Program-made: the position numbers and the translations under genes | The notes under the pieces: model-generated | What the model saw: only the letters and a program-made list of their open reading frames with translations | The model's database searches: none | Told to the model about the DNA's origin: nothing | Source: an uncultured Acidobacteriia bacterium | GTDB lineage: Bacteria > Acidobacteriota > Terriglobia > Bryobacterales > Bryobacteraceae | Reading direction: 5' to 3' | Length of the DNA: 64,000 bases | Assembly (NCBI GenBank): GCA_903900705.1 | Contig: CAIUOG010000091.1 | Span: 32,962-96,961, forward strand | Part shown: one piece after another, positions 35,925-44,284 of the stretch | Numbering within the stretch: the first letter of the stretch is position 1 | How the letters are laid out: each line of letters opens with the position of its first letter

Positions 35925-36957
35925 CTTCCGCGGTCCGGGCAGTGCCGCCCAGGTCGGGCGAGTGCAGCGCGGGGTTGGCGGTTGCGGCTTCGATGGCCTT
36001 CATCAGGCGGTTCGCCGCAGCCTGTTCGCCCAGGTGTTCCAGCATCATCTGAGCGGTCCAGAAGGTCCCGATGGGGTTGGCAATGCCCTTGCCGGTGATA
36101 TCGAAGGCCGAGCCGTGAATCGGTTCGAACATCGAGGGAAACTGTCGCTCCGGGTTCAGGTTGGCCGTCGGCGCGATGCCCATGGAACCGGCCAGCGCCG
36201 CCGCGAGATCCGAAAGAATATCCGCGTGCAGGTTCGTCGCCACCACCGTGTCGATGGACTTCGGCTTCATCGTCATGCGGACCGTCATTGCATCCACCAG
36301 CATCTTGTCCCACGTCACATCGGGGAATTCGGCGGCAACCTCATGGGCGATCTCATCCCACATCACCATGCCGTTGCGCTGGGCGTTCGATTTCGTCACC
36401 ACCGTGAGCAGTTTGCGCGGGCGGCTCTGCGCCAGCCGGAACGCGAAGCGCATGATGCGGGTCACGCCGGCGCGGGTGAAGATGGAGACTTCCGTCGCGA
36501 CTTCCTCGGGCAGTCCGCGATGGGAGCGGCCGCCCTGGCCGGCGTATTCGCCTTCAGAGTTTTCGCGCACGATTACCCAGTCGAGATCGGCATCGGCCAC
36601 GTCGCGGAGAGGGGTCCGGATCCCAGGCAGAATCCGTGTGGGCCGCACGTTGGCGTATTGATCGAAGGGTTGGCAGATGGCGAGGCGGAGCCCCCAGAGC
36701 GTGATGTGGTCCGGCACGTCGGGAGCGCCCACCGCACCAAAGAAGATGGCATCGAAGGGTTTCAGGCGCGCCAGACCGTCGGCCGGCATCATCACGCCAT
36801 TCCTTTTGTAATAGTCGGACCCCCAGTCGAAGTGCTCGAATTCCAGGGCGAAGCCGCCGTCGCGAAGGGCGCAGGCCTTGAGGACTTCCACGCCCGCCGC
36901 GATGACTTCCTTGCCGATTCCATCGCCGGGGATGGACGCTATTCTGTGAGTACGCAT
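35893..36957 (-). CDS. ttuC: Tartrate / D-malate dehydrogenase (isocitrate-isopropylmalate dehydrogenase family)
   Basis: 354 residues. SIPGDGIGKEV opens the decarboxylating dehydrogenase fold. YKRNGVMMPADGL and FFGAVGAPDVPDHITLWGLRLAICQPFDQYANVRP (in segments) are specific to the tartrate/D-malate branch rather than to isopropylmalate dehydrogenase. VIVRENSEGEYAGQGG, VTKSNAQRNGM and NLHADILSDLAAALAGSMGIAPTANL supply substrate, metal and NAD binding residues. It oxidises tartrate or D-malate with NAD. A TATCAT box lies 9 bases before the ATG and overlaps the glnE start codon, so the two genes diverge from one point. Confidence 0.92.
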   Translation of the reverse strand: MRTHRIASIPGDGIGKEVIAAGVEVLKACALRDGGFALEFEHFDWGSDYYKRNGVMMPADGLARLKPFDAIFFGAVGAPDVPDHITLWGLRLAICQPFDQYANVRPTRILPGIRTPLRDVADADLDWVIVRENSEGEYAGQGGRSHRGLPEEVATEVSIFTRAGVTRIMRFAFRLAQSRPRKLLTVVTKSNAQRNGMVMWDEIAHEVAAEFPDVTWDKMLVDAMTVRMTMKPKSIDTVVATNLHADILSDLAAALAGSMGIAPTANLNPERQFPSMFEPIHGSAFDITGKGIANPIGTFWTAQMMLEHLGEQAAANRLMKAIEAATANPALHSPDLGGTARTAEVTAGVIAALA

Positions 36958-36966
36958 CTAAACACG

Positions 36967-39705
36967 ATGATAGAAGACCGCGTGGTCCAGGCCCTGCTGC
37001 CGTCACTGCCCAACCGGGAGGATGCGCTGCAGTTTTTGTCGCGTTTGGAAGACGATCGCATCCCGCGGGACCAGACGGCTCTGCGCTACGCGCTGACCAT
37101 CTTTTCTTACAGCCGTTTTCTGGGTGACGCCGTGGTGCGGTATCCGGAATGGATTCTCGAAATTGCAAACGCGCGGGACCTGCATCGGGGGTTTCTGCGG
37201 GAAGAATACGAAGACCAACTCCGCGCCTCCCTGCCCACCGATGGCACTGTCCGTCCGGTGGACCTGGCTCTCTTCCGGCGTCGGCAGATGCTCCGCATCG
37301 TTCTGCGTGACGTGCTGAAGTATGCCGATCTGAGCGAGACTGCGGAAGACCTCTCGAATCTGGCGGACGCCATCCTCGGCGTCACGCTCGAAAAGATCCG
37401 GGGTGACCGTCCGAGTCTCTTCAGCGTGATCGCCCTGGGCAAACTCGGCGGGCGCGAACTGAACTACAGCTCCGATATCGACCTGATGTTCGTGTTTGCC
37501 GATCGGGGCGAGCCGGGTGGCGAACTCACCTCGAAGGAGTACTTCAAGCAGGTCGCCAACCGGATGACGGAGATGCTCTCCACCTACACTCCGGAAGGCA
37601 TGTGTTATCGGGTGGACCTGCGCCTGCGACCGGACGGGCGCGGGGGCGAGATCTGCCAGTCGCTGGACGCCACGCGGTCTTACTATGAGAAGCGCGGGCG
37701 CGACTGGGAACTGCAGATGCTGATCAAGGCGCGCGTGGCCGCCGGAGATCCGGAGCCGGGGCGCGAGCTGCTGGCGTTTGTGGAACCGCTCATTTACCGC
37801 ACCACCACGGACTTCCATACCGTGGAAGCGGTGTCCGAAACGCGCGCCCGCATCCATGAAAAACAGGCGCGGCTCTCGAAACAGAACACCGTCGACGTGA
37901 AGCTGGCCAAGGGCGGCATTCGCGACATCGAGTTTCTGGTGCAGTGCCTGCAGCGGCTGCATGGCGGCCGCGAGCCCTGGGTGCGGCATGGCGGAACTTT
38001 GCTGGCGCTTTCGCGTCTGCGCGATAAGGAACTGCTCTCGAATGCCGAGTATTCCCGTCTGGCGCAGGCCTACCAGTTCCTGCGGCACCTGGAGCACCGC
38101 CTGCAGTTTGCCGAAGACCGGCAGACGCACACGCTGCCCCGCGACATTGAGCAACTGGATCTGCTGGCGCGCAAGATGCCCGCGCTGCCCGGAACAGCCA
38201 AGGCCAGTACTCTGGAGCGCGAGCTCGACCGTTACTTCTCGAATGTGCAGGATCTGTATGACCGGGTGATCCATCTGCAGTTGCCGATGTTTTACAGCGA
38301 TCCGCCTGATCCCTCGCCCGCGCCCGGCGCGGATACCGTGCCGGAAACGCCTTCGCGCGCCGAGTTTCCGTCCGTCAATCTGAGCCGGTATCTGGAGGTG
38401 CGCGCGCCAGGGCTGTGGCGATTCCTGATTCACGCCGGCATTGTCCGTTCGCAGGAAAGCATGGAGAGCTTTCTCGAAAAACTGGTGGCCAAACAGAAGT
38501 GGCTGCGGCGTCTGGAAGACAACGAAGAACTGATGCAGTGCGCGGTGGATCTTTTCGAGCACAGCCAGTATTTCGCGGATCAGCTGGTGCGGCATCCCGA
38601 ACTGTTGCGCGAGATGGAAGTGGCGGTGGGCACGCGGCAGGGTCGCACGGGCTTTGAGGCGCCTCGCGACGCGGTCAAACTCCGGCAGTTCTTCCGCGAA
38701 CAGATGGTGCGGATCCAGAGCGACAGCGTGTATCACCGGGTGCCGGTGTTCCGCACGCTGAAGCGGACCAGCGATCTGGCGGAGAGCGTGATTGCGGCGG
38801 CCTATGAAATCGCCATTCAGGAAGCGCTCGCCCAGGCGCCTCCCACTGCCGGATACCTGCCGGTGAACCAGATGATGGTGATTGCGCTGGGGCGTCTGGG
38901 CTTGCGGGAGTTCGATCTTGCCAGCGATGCCGATCTGAATTTCGTGATTCCCGACGAAGACGTGGGCGAACTGGCCTTCTGGACCGGCGTGGCGGAGCGG
39001 TTGATCAACGTGGTGAGCGCCTACACGGGCGATGGCGTGGTGTTCACCATCGATACGCGGCTGCGCCCGCATGGCCGCGGCGGTGCGCTGGTGCAAAGCG
39101 TGGGCGGATACAAGGAATATTTCGAGGATCGGGCCGAGGCCTGGGAAGGCATCTCGTACATGAAAGCCCGCGCCGTGGCCGGCGATGTGGAGCGCGGCAC
39201 GGTGTTCCTGAATGAACTGCAGCAGGTGGATTTCCGGCGTTACGGGCAGAGCGGCCGCTCGCGGACCGAACTGGCCCATATGCGGCAGAAACTGGAGCGG
39301 GAGCAGGGCGGGCGGAACCCACTGAAGGCCGGGCCGGGCGGGTATTACGACATCGATTTTGTGCTGATGTATCTGCGCCTCCGGGGCGCGGGGCGGTTCT
39401 TCAAGGTGCTGAACACGCCCGCGCGAATTGAGGTGATCGCGCAAACCGGTGAACTCAGCGGAGACGATGTCGCCTTCCTGACCAACGCCGCCACCTTCTT
39501 CCGGGCCGTGGATCACGGCATGCGGATTTCCACGGGACACGTGGAAGGCAGACTGCCCACCAATCCACAGCAGGTGGCCATCCTGACCGAACTGGTGCTG
39601 CGCTGGACGCCGGCGGGGCTTCTGGAGGGCACGCTCGAAGGGACGGCACGCAAGATCCGGCGTGAGACCCGGGCCTTCTTTCAGCGCGTATTCGGACCGG
39701 CCTGA
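36967..39705 (+). CDS. glnE: Bifunctional glutamine synthetase adenylyltransferase/deadenylase
   Basis: 912 residues from the ATG at 36967, close to the usual 930-950. The first nucleotidyltransferase domain has GKLGGRELNYSSDIDLMFVF (about 157-176) and the second has GRLGLREFDLASDADLNFV (about 641-660), each with the paired catalytic aspartates; helical GlnD-UR/glutamate-sensing regions follow each (VKLAKGGIRDIEFLVQ, GPGGYYDIDFVLMY). The protein adenylylates and deadenylylates glutamine synthetase to tune nitrogen assimilation. The frame is open upstream to 35866 but that part is antisense to ttuC and not coding. It ends next to a strong AGGAGG for a small downstream frame. Confidence 0.95.
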   Translation: MIEDRVVQALLPSLPNREDALQFLSRLEDDRIPRDQTALRYALTIFSYSRFLGDAVVRYPEWILEIANARDLHRGFLREEYEDQLRASLPTDGTVRPVDLALFRRRQMLRIVLRDVLKYADLSETAEDLSNLADAILGVTLEKIRGDRPSLFSVIALGKLGGRELNYSSDIDLMFVFADRGEPGGELTSKEYFKQVANRMTEMLSTYTPEGMCYRVDLRLRPDGRGGEICQSLDATRSYYEKRGRDWELQMLIKARVAAGDPEPGRELLAFVEPLIYRTTTDFHTVEAVSETRARIHEKQARLSKQNTVDVKLAKGGIRDIEFLVQCLQRLHGGREPWVRHGGTLLALSRLRDKELLSNAEYSRLAQAYQFLRHLEHRLQFAEDRQTHTLPRDIEQLDLLARKMPALPGTAKASTLERELDRYFSNVQDLYDRVIHLQLPMFYSDPPDPSPAPGADTVPETPSRAEFPSVNLSRYLEVRAPGLWRFLIHAGIVRSQESMESFLEKLVAKQKWLRRLEDNEELMQCAVDLFEHSQYFADQLVRHPELLREMEVAVGTRQGRTGFEAPRDAVKLRQFFREQMVRIQSDSVYHRVPVFRTLKRTSDLAESVIAAAYEIAIQEALAQAPPTAGYLPVNQMMVIALGRLGLREFDLASDADLNFVIPDEDVGELAFWTGVAERLINVVSAYTGDGVVFTIDTRLRPHGRGGALVQSVGGYKEYFEDRAEAWEGISYMKARAVAGDVERGTVFLNELQQVDFRRYGQSGRSRTELAHMRQKLEREQGGRNPLKAGPGGYYDIDFVLMYLRLRGAGRFFKVLNTPARIEVIAQTGELSGDDVAFLTNAATFFRAVDHGMRISTGHVEGRLPTNPQQVAILTELVLRWTPAGLLEGTLEGTARKIRRETRAFFQRVFGPA

Positions 39706-39716
39706 GGAGGGTGCTC

Positions 39717-39908
39717 GTGAAAGCCGCTTCGAAGGGCGGGCGCTACCTGACCATGCGGGGCGACAATCGCTTCATCGGGAAGAACTACAAGCGGAAGCTC
39801 CTGATTGCCGTCGTCCCCGGCGAAGCAGCCAGGCAGCGAGCGGAGTCACCAGGAGCCATGAACCGGGTTCGGGCGTCTGCTGGAGGGCCGTCACAGAAGA
39901 AAAATTAG
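39717..39908 (+). CDS. Small unknown frame with strong ribosome binding site, downstream of glnE
   Basis: 63 residues from a GTG at 39717 (63 codons plus stop). A perfect AGGAGG (39705-39710) lies 6 bases before it, overlapping the glnE stop region. The N-terminal half is basic (KAASKGGRYLTMRGDNRFIG, then KNYKRKLLIAVV). From 39772 on it runs antisense to the 3' end of a PEP-CTERM gene. I do not recognise the family. Either it is a real glnE-coupled small protein, possibly truncated or extended by rearrangement, or the ribosome site is a coincidence. Confidence 0.4.
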   Translation: MKAASKGGRYLTMRGDNRFIGKNYKRKLLIAVVPGEAARQRAESPGAMNRVRASAGGPSQKKN

Positions 39909-40425
39909 TGGGCGTTGTGCTGCCATCCGTATTGACGTCGATCAGAAAGGCAAAACCGTCCGTGGTGTCTGACGTCAGTACCGGGCTGGCGCCGTCGCTG
40001 TCTGAAAACAGGCTGAAGGCAAACGTACTGCCGGAGGTGAAAGCGCCATCGGGAGCCGTCAGCGCGGGGCCGGAGAAGGTCAGGTTGAACGAGAGCGCGG
40101 TACCGAAGGTGAAGCCCTGAAAGTAGTCGTTCAGGCCCGTCCCGTTGTCGAATGTCACGCTGCCCGGAAGCTGCCCGGTTACGTCGCCCATACAGGCGCA
40201 ACTTCCCGTCAAAGATCCGTCGGAGGCGAAGCCGGTCACCTGTAAAGTGGCGGATTGTGTTACCAGCGGTCCCGGATTGAAGTTGAGATCGAGAGACCCG
40301 GCCGCGCCCGAAATCGATGATGTGTCAACCGTGACGGCCCACGTCACCGGACCGGCCTGAGCGGACAACCCGCAACAGGCCCAAATGGCGAGCGAGGCAA
40401 TCGTTTTAATAAACAGGTTCGGCAT
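39772..40425 (-). CDS. PEP-CTERM sorted surface protein
   Basis: 217 residues. A signal peptide (IKTIASLAIWACCGLSAQA) is followed by PVTWAVTVDTSSISGAAGSLDLNFNPGP, a pattern I associate with a recurrent small PEP-CTERM family, and a beta-rich body. The sorting tail is TPEPGSWLLVTPLAAWLLRRGRR. Eleven extra residues (QSGASACSSSR) follow the basic cluster, longer than usual for such tails. Its start overlaps the end of the NHL gene by 20 bases on the same strand, so the two are co-transcribed. The stop end is antisense to a possible small gene. Confidence 0.85.
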   Translation of the reverse strand: MPNLFIKTIASLAIWACCGLSAQAGPVTWAVTVDTSSISGAAGSLDLNFNPGPLVTQSATLQVTGFASDGSLTGSCACMGDVTGQLPGSVTFDNGTGLNDYFQGFTFGTALSFNLTFSGPALTAPDGAFTSGSTFAFSLFSDSDGASPVLTSDTTDGFAFLIDVNTDGSTTPTNFSSVTALQQTPEPGSWLLVTPLAAWLLRRGRRQSGASACSSSR

Positions 40426-41815
40426 AAAGGATGGGTGTAAAGCGAATGGAGTTGGAGGAAGAATTGGTCAGCCGGATCGCCACCGTGGCGGATTGGCCCG
40501 CAGCCAGCACCGTGACGCCCGGTACCAGGATCACCGGATTGCCGCTGCGCCAGTCACTGTAGTTCACCAGGGAAACGCCGGGGGGCAGCGATGCGAGCGC
40601 CACCTCAAAAGGACCGGCAACGGGCGCGCCACTCACATTCCGGATAGTGATGACGCCATTATACGTTTGCGTCACGCGGCTGTAGGCAAGGCCGGAGGCG
40701 GTCACGGAGACCTGTGCCGCCGGAAGTGCGTCGACATTTGCCGAGGGGGTGATCTCACGGACTGTGTTGTTATTCCGGTCGGCAAAATAGACGGTACCCG
40801 CGCCATCAACCGCGATCCCGTCCGGATGATTCAGCCGCGCGTCGGTCCCGGGCCCATCGGCGGAACCCTGCGCGCCGGCGAGGCCCGCGAGTGTGGTCAC
40901 CACGCCGGAGGGCGTAATCATGCGGATCGTGAAATTCAGATAGTCGGAAGCGAAGACGTTGCCCCAGACATCCACGGCGGTCCAGGAAGGGACGTGAAAC
41001 CCGGCGGCCGCGCCGGTGCCGTCGCTGCTGCCGCAGGTGTCGGGAGTCCCGGCCAGAGTGGTCACCACTCCATCGCTGGTGATCCTGCGGATGGTGCAAC
41101 CGGTCTCATCAGCCACATAGAAGTTGCCATCGCCGTTGGTGGCGATGCCGGAAGGGTTGTTGAGGCGGGCTGCTGCGCCGGCGCCGTCGACAGTCGCGCA
41201 GACCGAGTCGGTTCCCACAAGAGTCGTGACGGTGCCCGCCGGCGTGATTTTACGGACGGTGCAACCGTGATAGCTGGTGACGTAAACGTTGTTACCGCGG
41301 TCGACGGTAATGCCGGCGAGGCCGTTGAAGCGCGCGGTGGCTTTGGGGCCGTCGATGGCGACACACTCGGATGCCACACCCGCGAGAGTGGAAACGACGC
41401 CACCGGGCGTCACCATGCGGACGGTACAGTTGCCGGAATCGGCTACGTACACGTTGCCCGCGGTGTCGACGGCTGTTCCCGAGGGGCTGGCAAATCGCGC
41501 GTCCGCCGGTGCGCCGTCAACGCTTCCAAAGGCGCAGGCGCCGGATACGGGACCGGCCAGGGTGATCACGTTGCCGGCGGGGTCGATTTTCCGGAGCGTA
41601 CCGCAGAAATTATCCGACGTATAAATGTTGCCCCGCACGTCGACGGACATGGCTTTCGGGCTGAGGAACAGAGCGGCGCTGCCGGCGCCATCGGCATGGC
41701 CGCCCACACCCGGGGACCCTGCGAGCGTGGTCACCGTGTCCGCGGGCGCCGCGAACAGGACGAGGGGTACAAACCAAACGAGGGCTTTCGGAACCTGTTG
41801 GCGAATGGCTGACAT
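40406..41815 (-). CDS. Secreted NHL-repeat beta-propeller protein
   Basis: 469 residues with a signal peptide (ALVWFVPLVLFAAP). Six blade units of about 55 residues recur, each containing a VTTLAG-like strand, a D-A-R-F/L-x-x-P-x-G loop, GNVYVADxxxCTVRxI and a Pro-Ser/Ala-Gly turn. Four of the six units carry a cysteine at the same place (FCGTLRK, NCTVRM, GCTVRK, GCTIRR). The last 110 residues form an Ig-like domain (VSVTASGLAYSRVTQTYNGVITIRN). NHL propellers bind proteins or glycans. A GGAGG ribosome site precedes the ATG. It is the first gene of an operon with a PEP-CTERM protein. Confidence 0.88.
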   Translation of the reverse strand: MSAIRQQVPKALVWFVPLVLFAAPADTVTTLAGSPGVGGHADGAGSAALFLSPKAMSVDVRGNIYTSDNFCGTLRKIDPAGNVITLAGPVSGACAFGSVDGAPADARFASPSGTAVDTAGNVYVADSGNCTVRMVTPGGVVSTLAGVASECVAIDGPKATARFNGLAGITVDRGNNVYVTSYHGCTVRKITPAGTVTTLVGTDSVCATVDGAGAAARLNNPSGIATNGDGNFYVADETGCTIRRITSDGVVTTLAGTPDTCGSSDGTGAAAGFHVPSWTAVDVWGNVFASDYLNFTIRMITPSGVVTTLAGLAGAQGSADGPGTDARLNHPDGIAVDGAGTVYFADRNNNTVREITPSANVDALPAAQVSVTASGLAYSRVTQTYNGVITIRNVSGAPVAGPFEVALASLPPGVSLVNYSDWRSGNPVILVPGVTVLAAGQSATVAIRLTNSSSNSIRFTPILYAEPVY

Positions 41816-41825
41816 CTGGCCTCCG

Positions 41826-41849
41826 GCAGTGTATTGGTGCAGTGTATTG
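41826..41849. repeat. Short direct repeat in the leader of the NHL-repeat gene
   Basis: GCAGTGTATTG occurs at 41826-41836 and 41839-41849 (13-base period), just upstream of the NHL ATG on the minus strand. It could be a regulator site or a slippage product. The surrounding gap 41816-41972 holds no gene I can support. Confidence 0.6.
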
Positions 41850-41972
41850 ATGAAGATGATATCGCTTCAGGGGTGCCGGCGCTACCAACGGAGGCCCACG
41901 CCGGTACCGGGACTCCGGCGATGCGATGTGGTGATGCCGGCAGCTTTGCCCGCGTCAGCCTTCCCGCACCAG

Positions 41973-43805
41973 TTACACGCGTTTCCAGATATACTTCGCC
42001 TGACCCTGGTCGAAGATCAGGGTTCCGGTTTCCGGCTCCACAAGGAACCGGAGGCTGCCGCGCCAGGGCGCGCCGGTGATGCGCAGCAGACGGTCACCGC
42101 CCGGCTGCACTTCGAAGCCAAGGCCGCTGGACCATTCGTCGAAGGTGATATGGAAGCCGTCGGCATCGCTGGTGATTTCGGCGTTGCCCAACTCCTCGCA
42201 GACGTAGTGGCCGATCAGTTCCCGGGGCCATTCGAGCAATCCAGTGGGATCGGTGAGGACTTTCCCGCGCAGGATGGCCGTGCCATCCTCACGCATCTTC
42301 GCGGCGGAAACCACCGTCAGTTCCGCTTTGGCCTCCCCGCCGAGCAGCAGTTCAAACAGCTTCTGACGGACGGCGGTCGTGAAGGCGTTGGCGGCCCCCG
42401 CGTTGGTCAGCACCACGACGCCCAGGTTCTTTTCGGGCAGAAAGAAAAGGTCTGAAGTAAAGCCAAAAGTATTGCCGCCGTGCTGGATGACGGTGACGCC
42501 CGCCTCCTCGCCGATGATGAGCCCCAGGCCGTAGGAGCTGTCCCGGTCGATTTTGATGCCTTTTTCGCGGCGTTTCCGCACGCTGCCCGGCAGTTCCGGG
42601 GAAAGTTCGAAGAGCAGATATTTCGCGAGATCTTCGGCGGTGGACCAGACGGCCCCGGCCGGCGCTACGGTGTAAATCGCCCGCTCAATATGGAGGGGGA
42701 TGCGGGTCATCGCGCCTTCGAAGTTGAGCGCGTGGGGCAGGGCGGCGTCTCCCTGCGATGCCTCATCGGGCTTCACGCAGCTCCGGTTCATGCCGAGCGG
42801 CTCAAAAACATGGGTGGCGAGCGCCCGGTCGAAAGCGTCCGCGAGCGAAACGCCGGGGTCGAAAGCGCGCGCCGCGGCATAGCCTCCGGCAGCGAAGAGG
42901 AAATTCGAATATTGGAAAGTCTCGCCGAAGCCCGTGGTGGGCAGCATGCTTTTCATCTGCGCGATGCGGTCTTCCGGGGTGATCCCGGTATAGCGGAAAA
43001 CGAAATCGGCATCGCGGCGGGGCATGCCGGTGGAGGCGGAAACGGTGTGGCGCAACTGAAGGCGGCGGGTGAGATCGGTGTCGGCCAGGGCGAAATCGGG
43101 CAGCAGTTCCACCACCGGCGTGGTCCAGGCAAGCCTGCCTTCGTCGATGAGACCCGCTACCAGCAGGGTTGTCAGCGCCTTGGTGGTGGACCCCGTCAGG
43201 AAGCGCGTCTGCGGCGTGACCGGCGCGGCATCCCCTAAACCGCGCACGCCAAATCCTTCAGAGAAAACAACTTCGCCATTCCGCACGAGGGCTATGGCGA
43301 CGCCTGGTACCTGCAGCTTCGCCATGATGGCGGTGATGAATTCGGAGAACTCTTCGGTGAGCGCGGGGGTCCACGGACGAGCCTCCCGGTCTTTCAGGGT
43401 GACCACTTTCAGGCCGGGCGGCGCCCAGCTGCCCACCACCTCATTCAGTTGTGCGCCGCGGCGGCTCACGGCGGCCATCGAGCCGCGCACCAGGTTCACA
43501 AAAGCGCGCCCGCCGAGTTTCCGGACGACCGCCATTTCGAGGCGTGATTCCCTAGCCGGAACCTCGTAGACAATCTGGTGCATTTCGTCCCAGCCGGAGG
43601 GCGGCGGAGCGGAAACTTCCCGCAATATTTTCGAATCAAAGAGAGGCGCGATGGTCTTCCAGGCGGACAGCGCGATTTCCGCCACGGAGCCGGTGGCCGG
43701 AATCTCAAGAAAGTCGATACGGAGGTCGCCCTCGGGGCCGGTCAGCGAGCGGACGGCAGGCGCGGTATCGAGGGTCCAGCCCTCGGGGACCTGGAAGTCA
43801 GGCAT
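41973..43805 (-). CDS. Serine hydrolase, beta-lactamase/class C PBP family, with extra N-terminal domain
   Basis: 610 residues. The catalytic set is Ser206-x-x-Lys209 in TGSTTKALT, the Tyr of FQYSNFLFAAGGYAA and HGGNTFGFTS. Residues 1-145 form an extra domain (VPEGWTLDTAPAVRSLTGPEGDLRIDFLE) and residues about 480-610 a beta-rich C-terminal domain seen in related esterases/peptidases. No signal peptide is visible at the chosen ATG, so it may be cytoplasmic; a TAACAT box lies 9 bases before this start. Activity could be esterase, D-amino peptidase or transferase; a true beta-lactamase is unlikely. Confidence 0.87.
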   Translation of the reverse strand: MPDFQVPEGWTLDTAPAVRSLTGPEGDLRIDFLEIPATGSVAEIALSAWKTIAPLFDSKILREVSAPPPSGWDEMHQIVYEVPARESRLEMAVVRKLGGRAFVNLVRGSMAAVSRRGAQLNEVVGSWAPPGLKVVTLKDREARPWTPALTEEFSEFITAIMAKLQVPGVAIALVRNGEVVFSEGFGVRGLGDAAPVTPQTRFLTGSTTKALTTLLVAGLIDEGRLAWTTPVVELLPDFALADTDLTRRLQLRHTVSASTGMPRRDADFVFRYTGITPEDRIAQMKSMLPTTGFGETFQYSNFLFAAGGYAAARAFDPGVSLADAFDRALATHVFEPLGMNRSCVKPDEASQGDAALPHALNFEGAMTRIPLHIERAIYTVAPAGAVWSTAEDLAKYLLFELSPELPGSVRKRREKGIKIDRDSSYGLGLIIGEEAGVTVIQHGGNTFGFTSDLFFLPEKNLGVVVLTNAGAANAFTTAVRQKLFELLLGGEAKAELTVVSAAKMREDGTAILRGKVLTDPTGLLEWPRELIGHYVCEELGNAEITSDADGFHITFDEWSSGLGFEVQPGGDRLLRITGAPWRGSLRFLVEPETGTLIFDQGQAKYIWKRV

Positions 43806-43836
43806 GCAGGTTTTATGTTAACCCCGCAGTTTTTCG

Positions 43837-44205
43837 CTAGATGCCGAGAGTGGAACTGCCGGCGTGGGCAACTTTGGCGCGGGCCGGCTGGCGCTTGCGG
43901 ACATCCCAGAACTGAAGACGGCAGAAGGTACAGTGGTAGAGAGGCGCCTGGAGAAGTCCCAGGAGCAACCGCAGGGGATTTTTATTCAGACGGTCGACGC
44001 GGTCAATGGATCGAAGTTTGGAAAGGTGTCGCGTGCCGCATTGCGGGCACTGGGAGTAAACGCTGAACCGCTGGAATACGCGGCGTTTGAAGAAGAGGCG
44101 ATCCCCGCATTTCGGGCACTGGAAGACGGCTCCGTTGAACACCTTCTGCAACAGGGTACGGCGGATACGAGTTGTTTCATGACCACAGAGTTCACATTCC
44201 GGCAT
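43837..44205 (-). CDS. Small zinc-ribbon protein
   Basis: 122 residues with four Cys-x-x-Cys knuckles: CELC near the N-terminus, CPKC, CPQC and CTFC. They can form two zinc ribbons. The middle is basic (RLFFKRRVFQRF), and a hydrophobic stretch (LRLLLGLLQAPLYH) precedes the last knuckle. Function unknown; a nucleic-acid or protein-binding role is possible. It is divergent from uvrA with a 79-base gap. Confidence 0.7.
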   Translation of the reverse strand: MPECELCGHETTRIRRTLLQKVFNGAVFQCPKCGDRLFFKRRVFQRFSVYSQCPQCGTRHLSKLRSIDRVDRLNKNPLRLLLGLLQAPLYHCTFCRLQFWDVRKRQPARAKVAHAGSSTLGI

Positions 44206-44284
44206 CGGTTCCCGTGCGGGTTGTCTTTGATTATGTTCTGCTTATGGCTATATTGACAAGGAATCTGTCTAAAAAGTAACAGAA

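Noticed and set aside
35866..36966. N-terminal extension of the glnE frame
   Set aside because: This part is antisense to a clear tartrate/D-malate dehydrogenase gene; glnE homology starts at the ATG at 36967.
37003..39540. 845-codon frame antisense to glnE
   Set aside because: Mirror frame of a well-conserved gene; composition is that of an antisense shadow.
44206..44284. Possible SOS (LexA) box upstream of uvrA
   Set aside because: No GAAC-N4-GTTC or CTG-N10-CAG palindrome with good symmetry was found; only a weak TATATT box and an isolated TTGACA without a matching -10 element.
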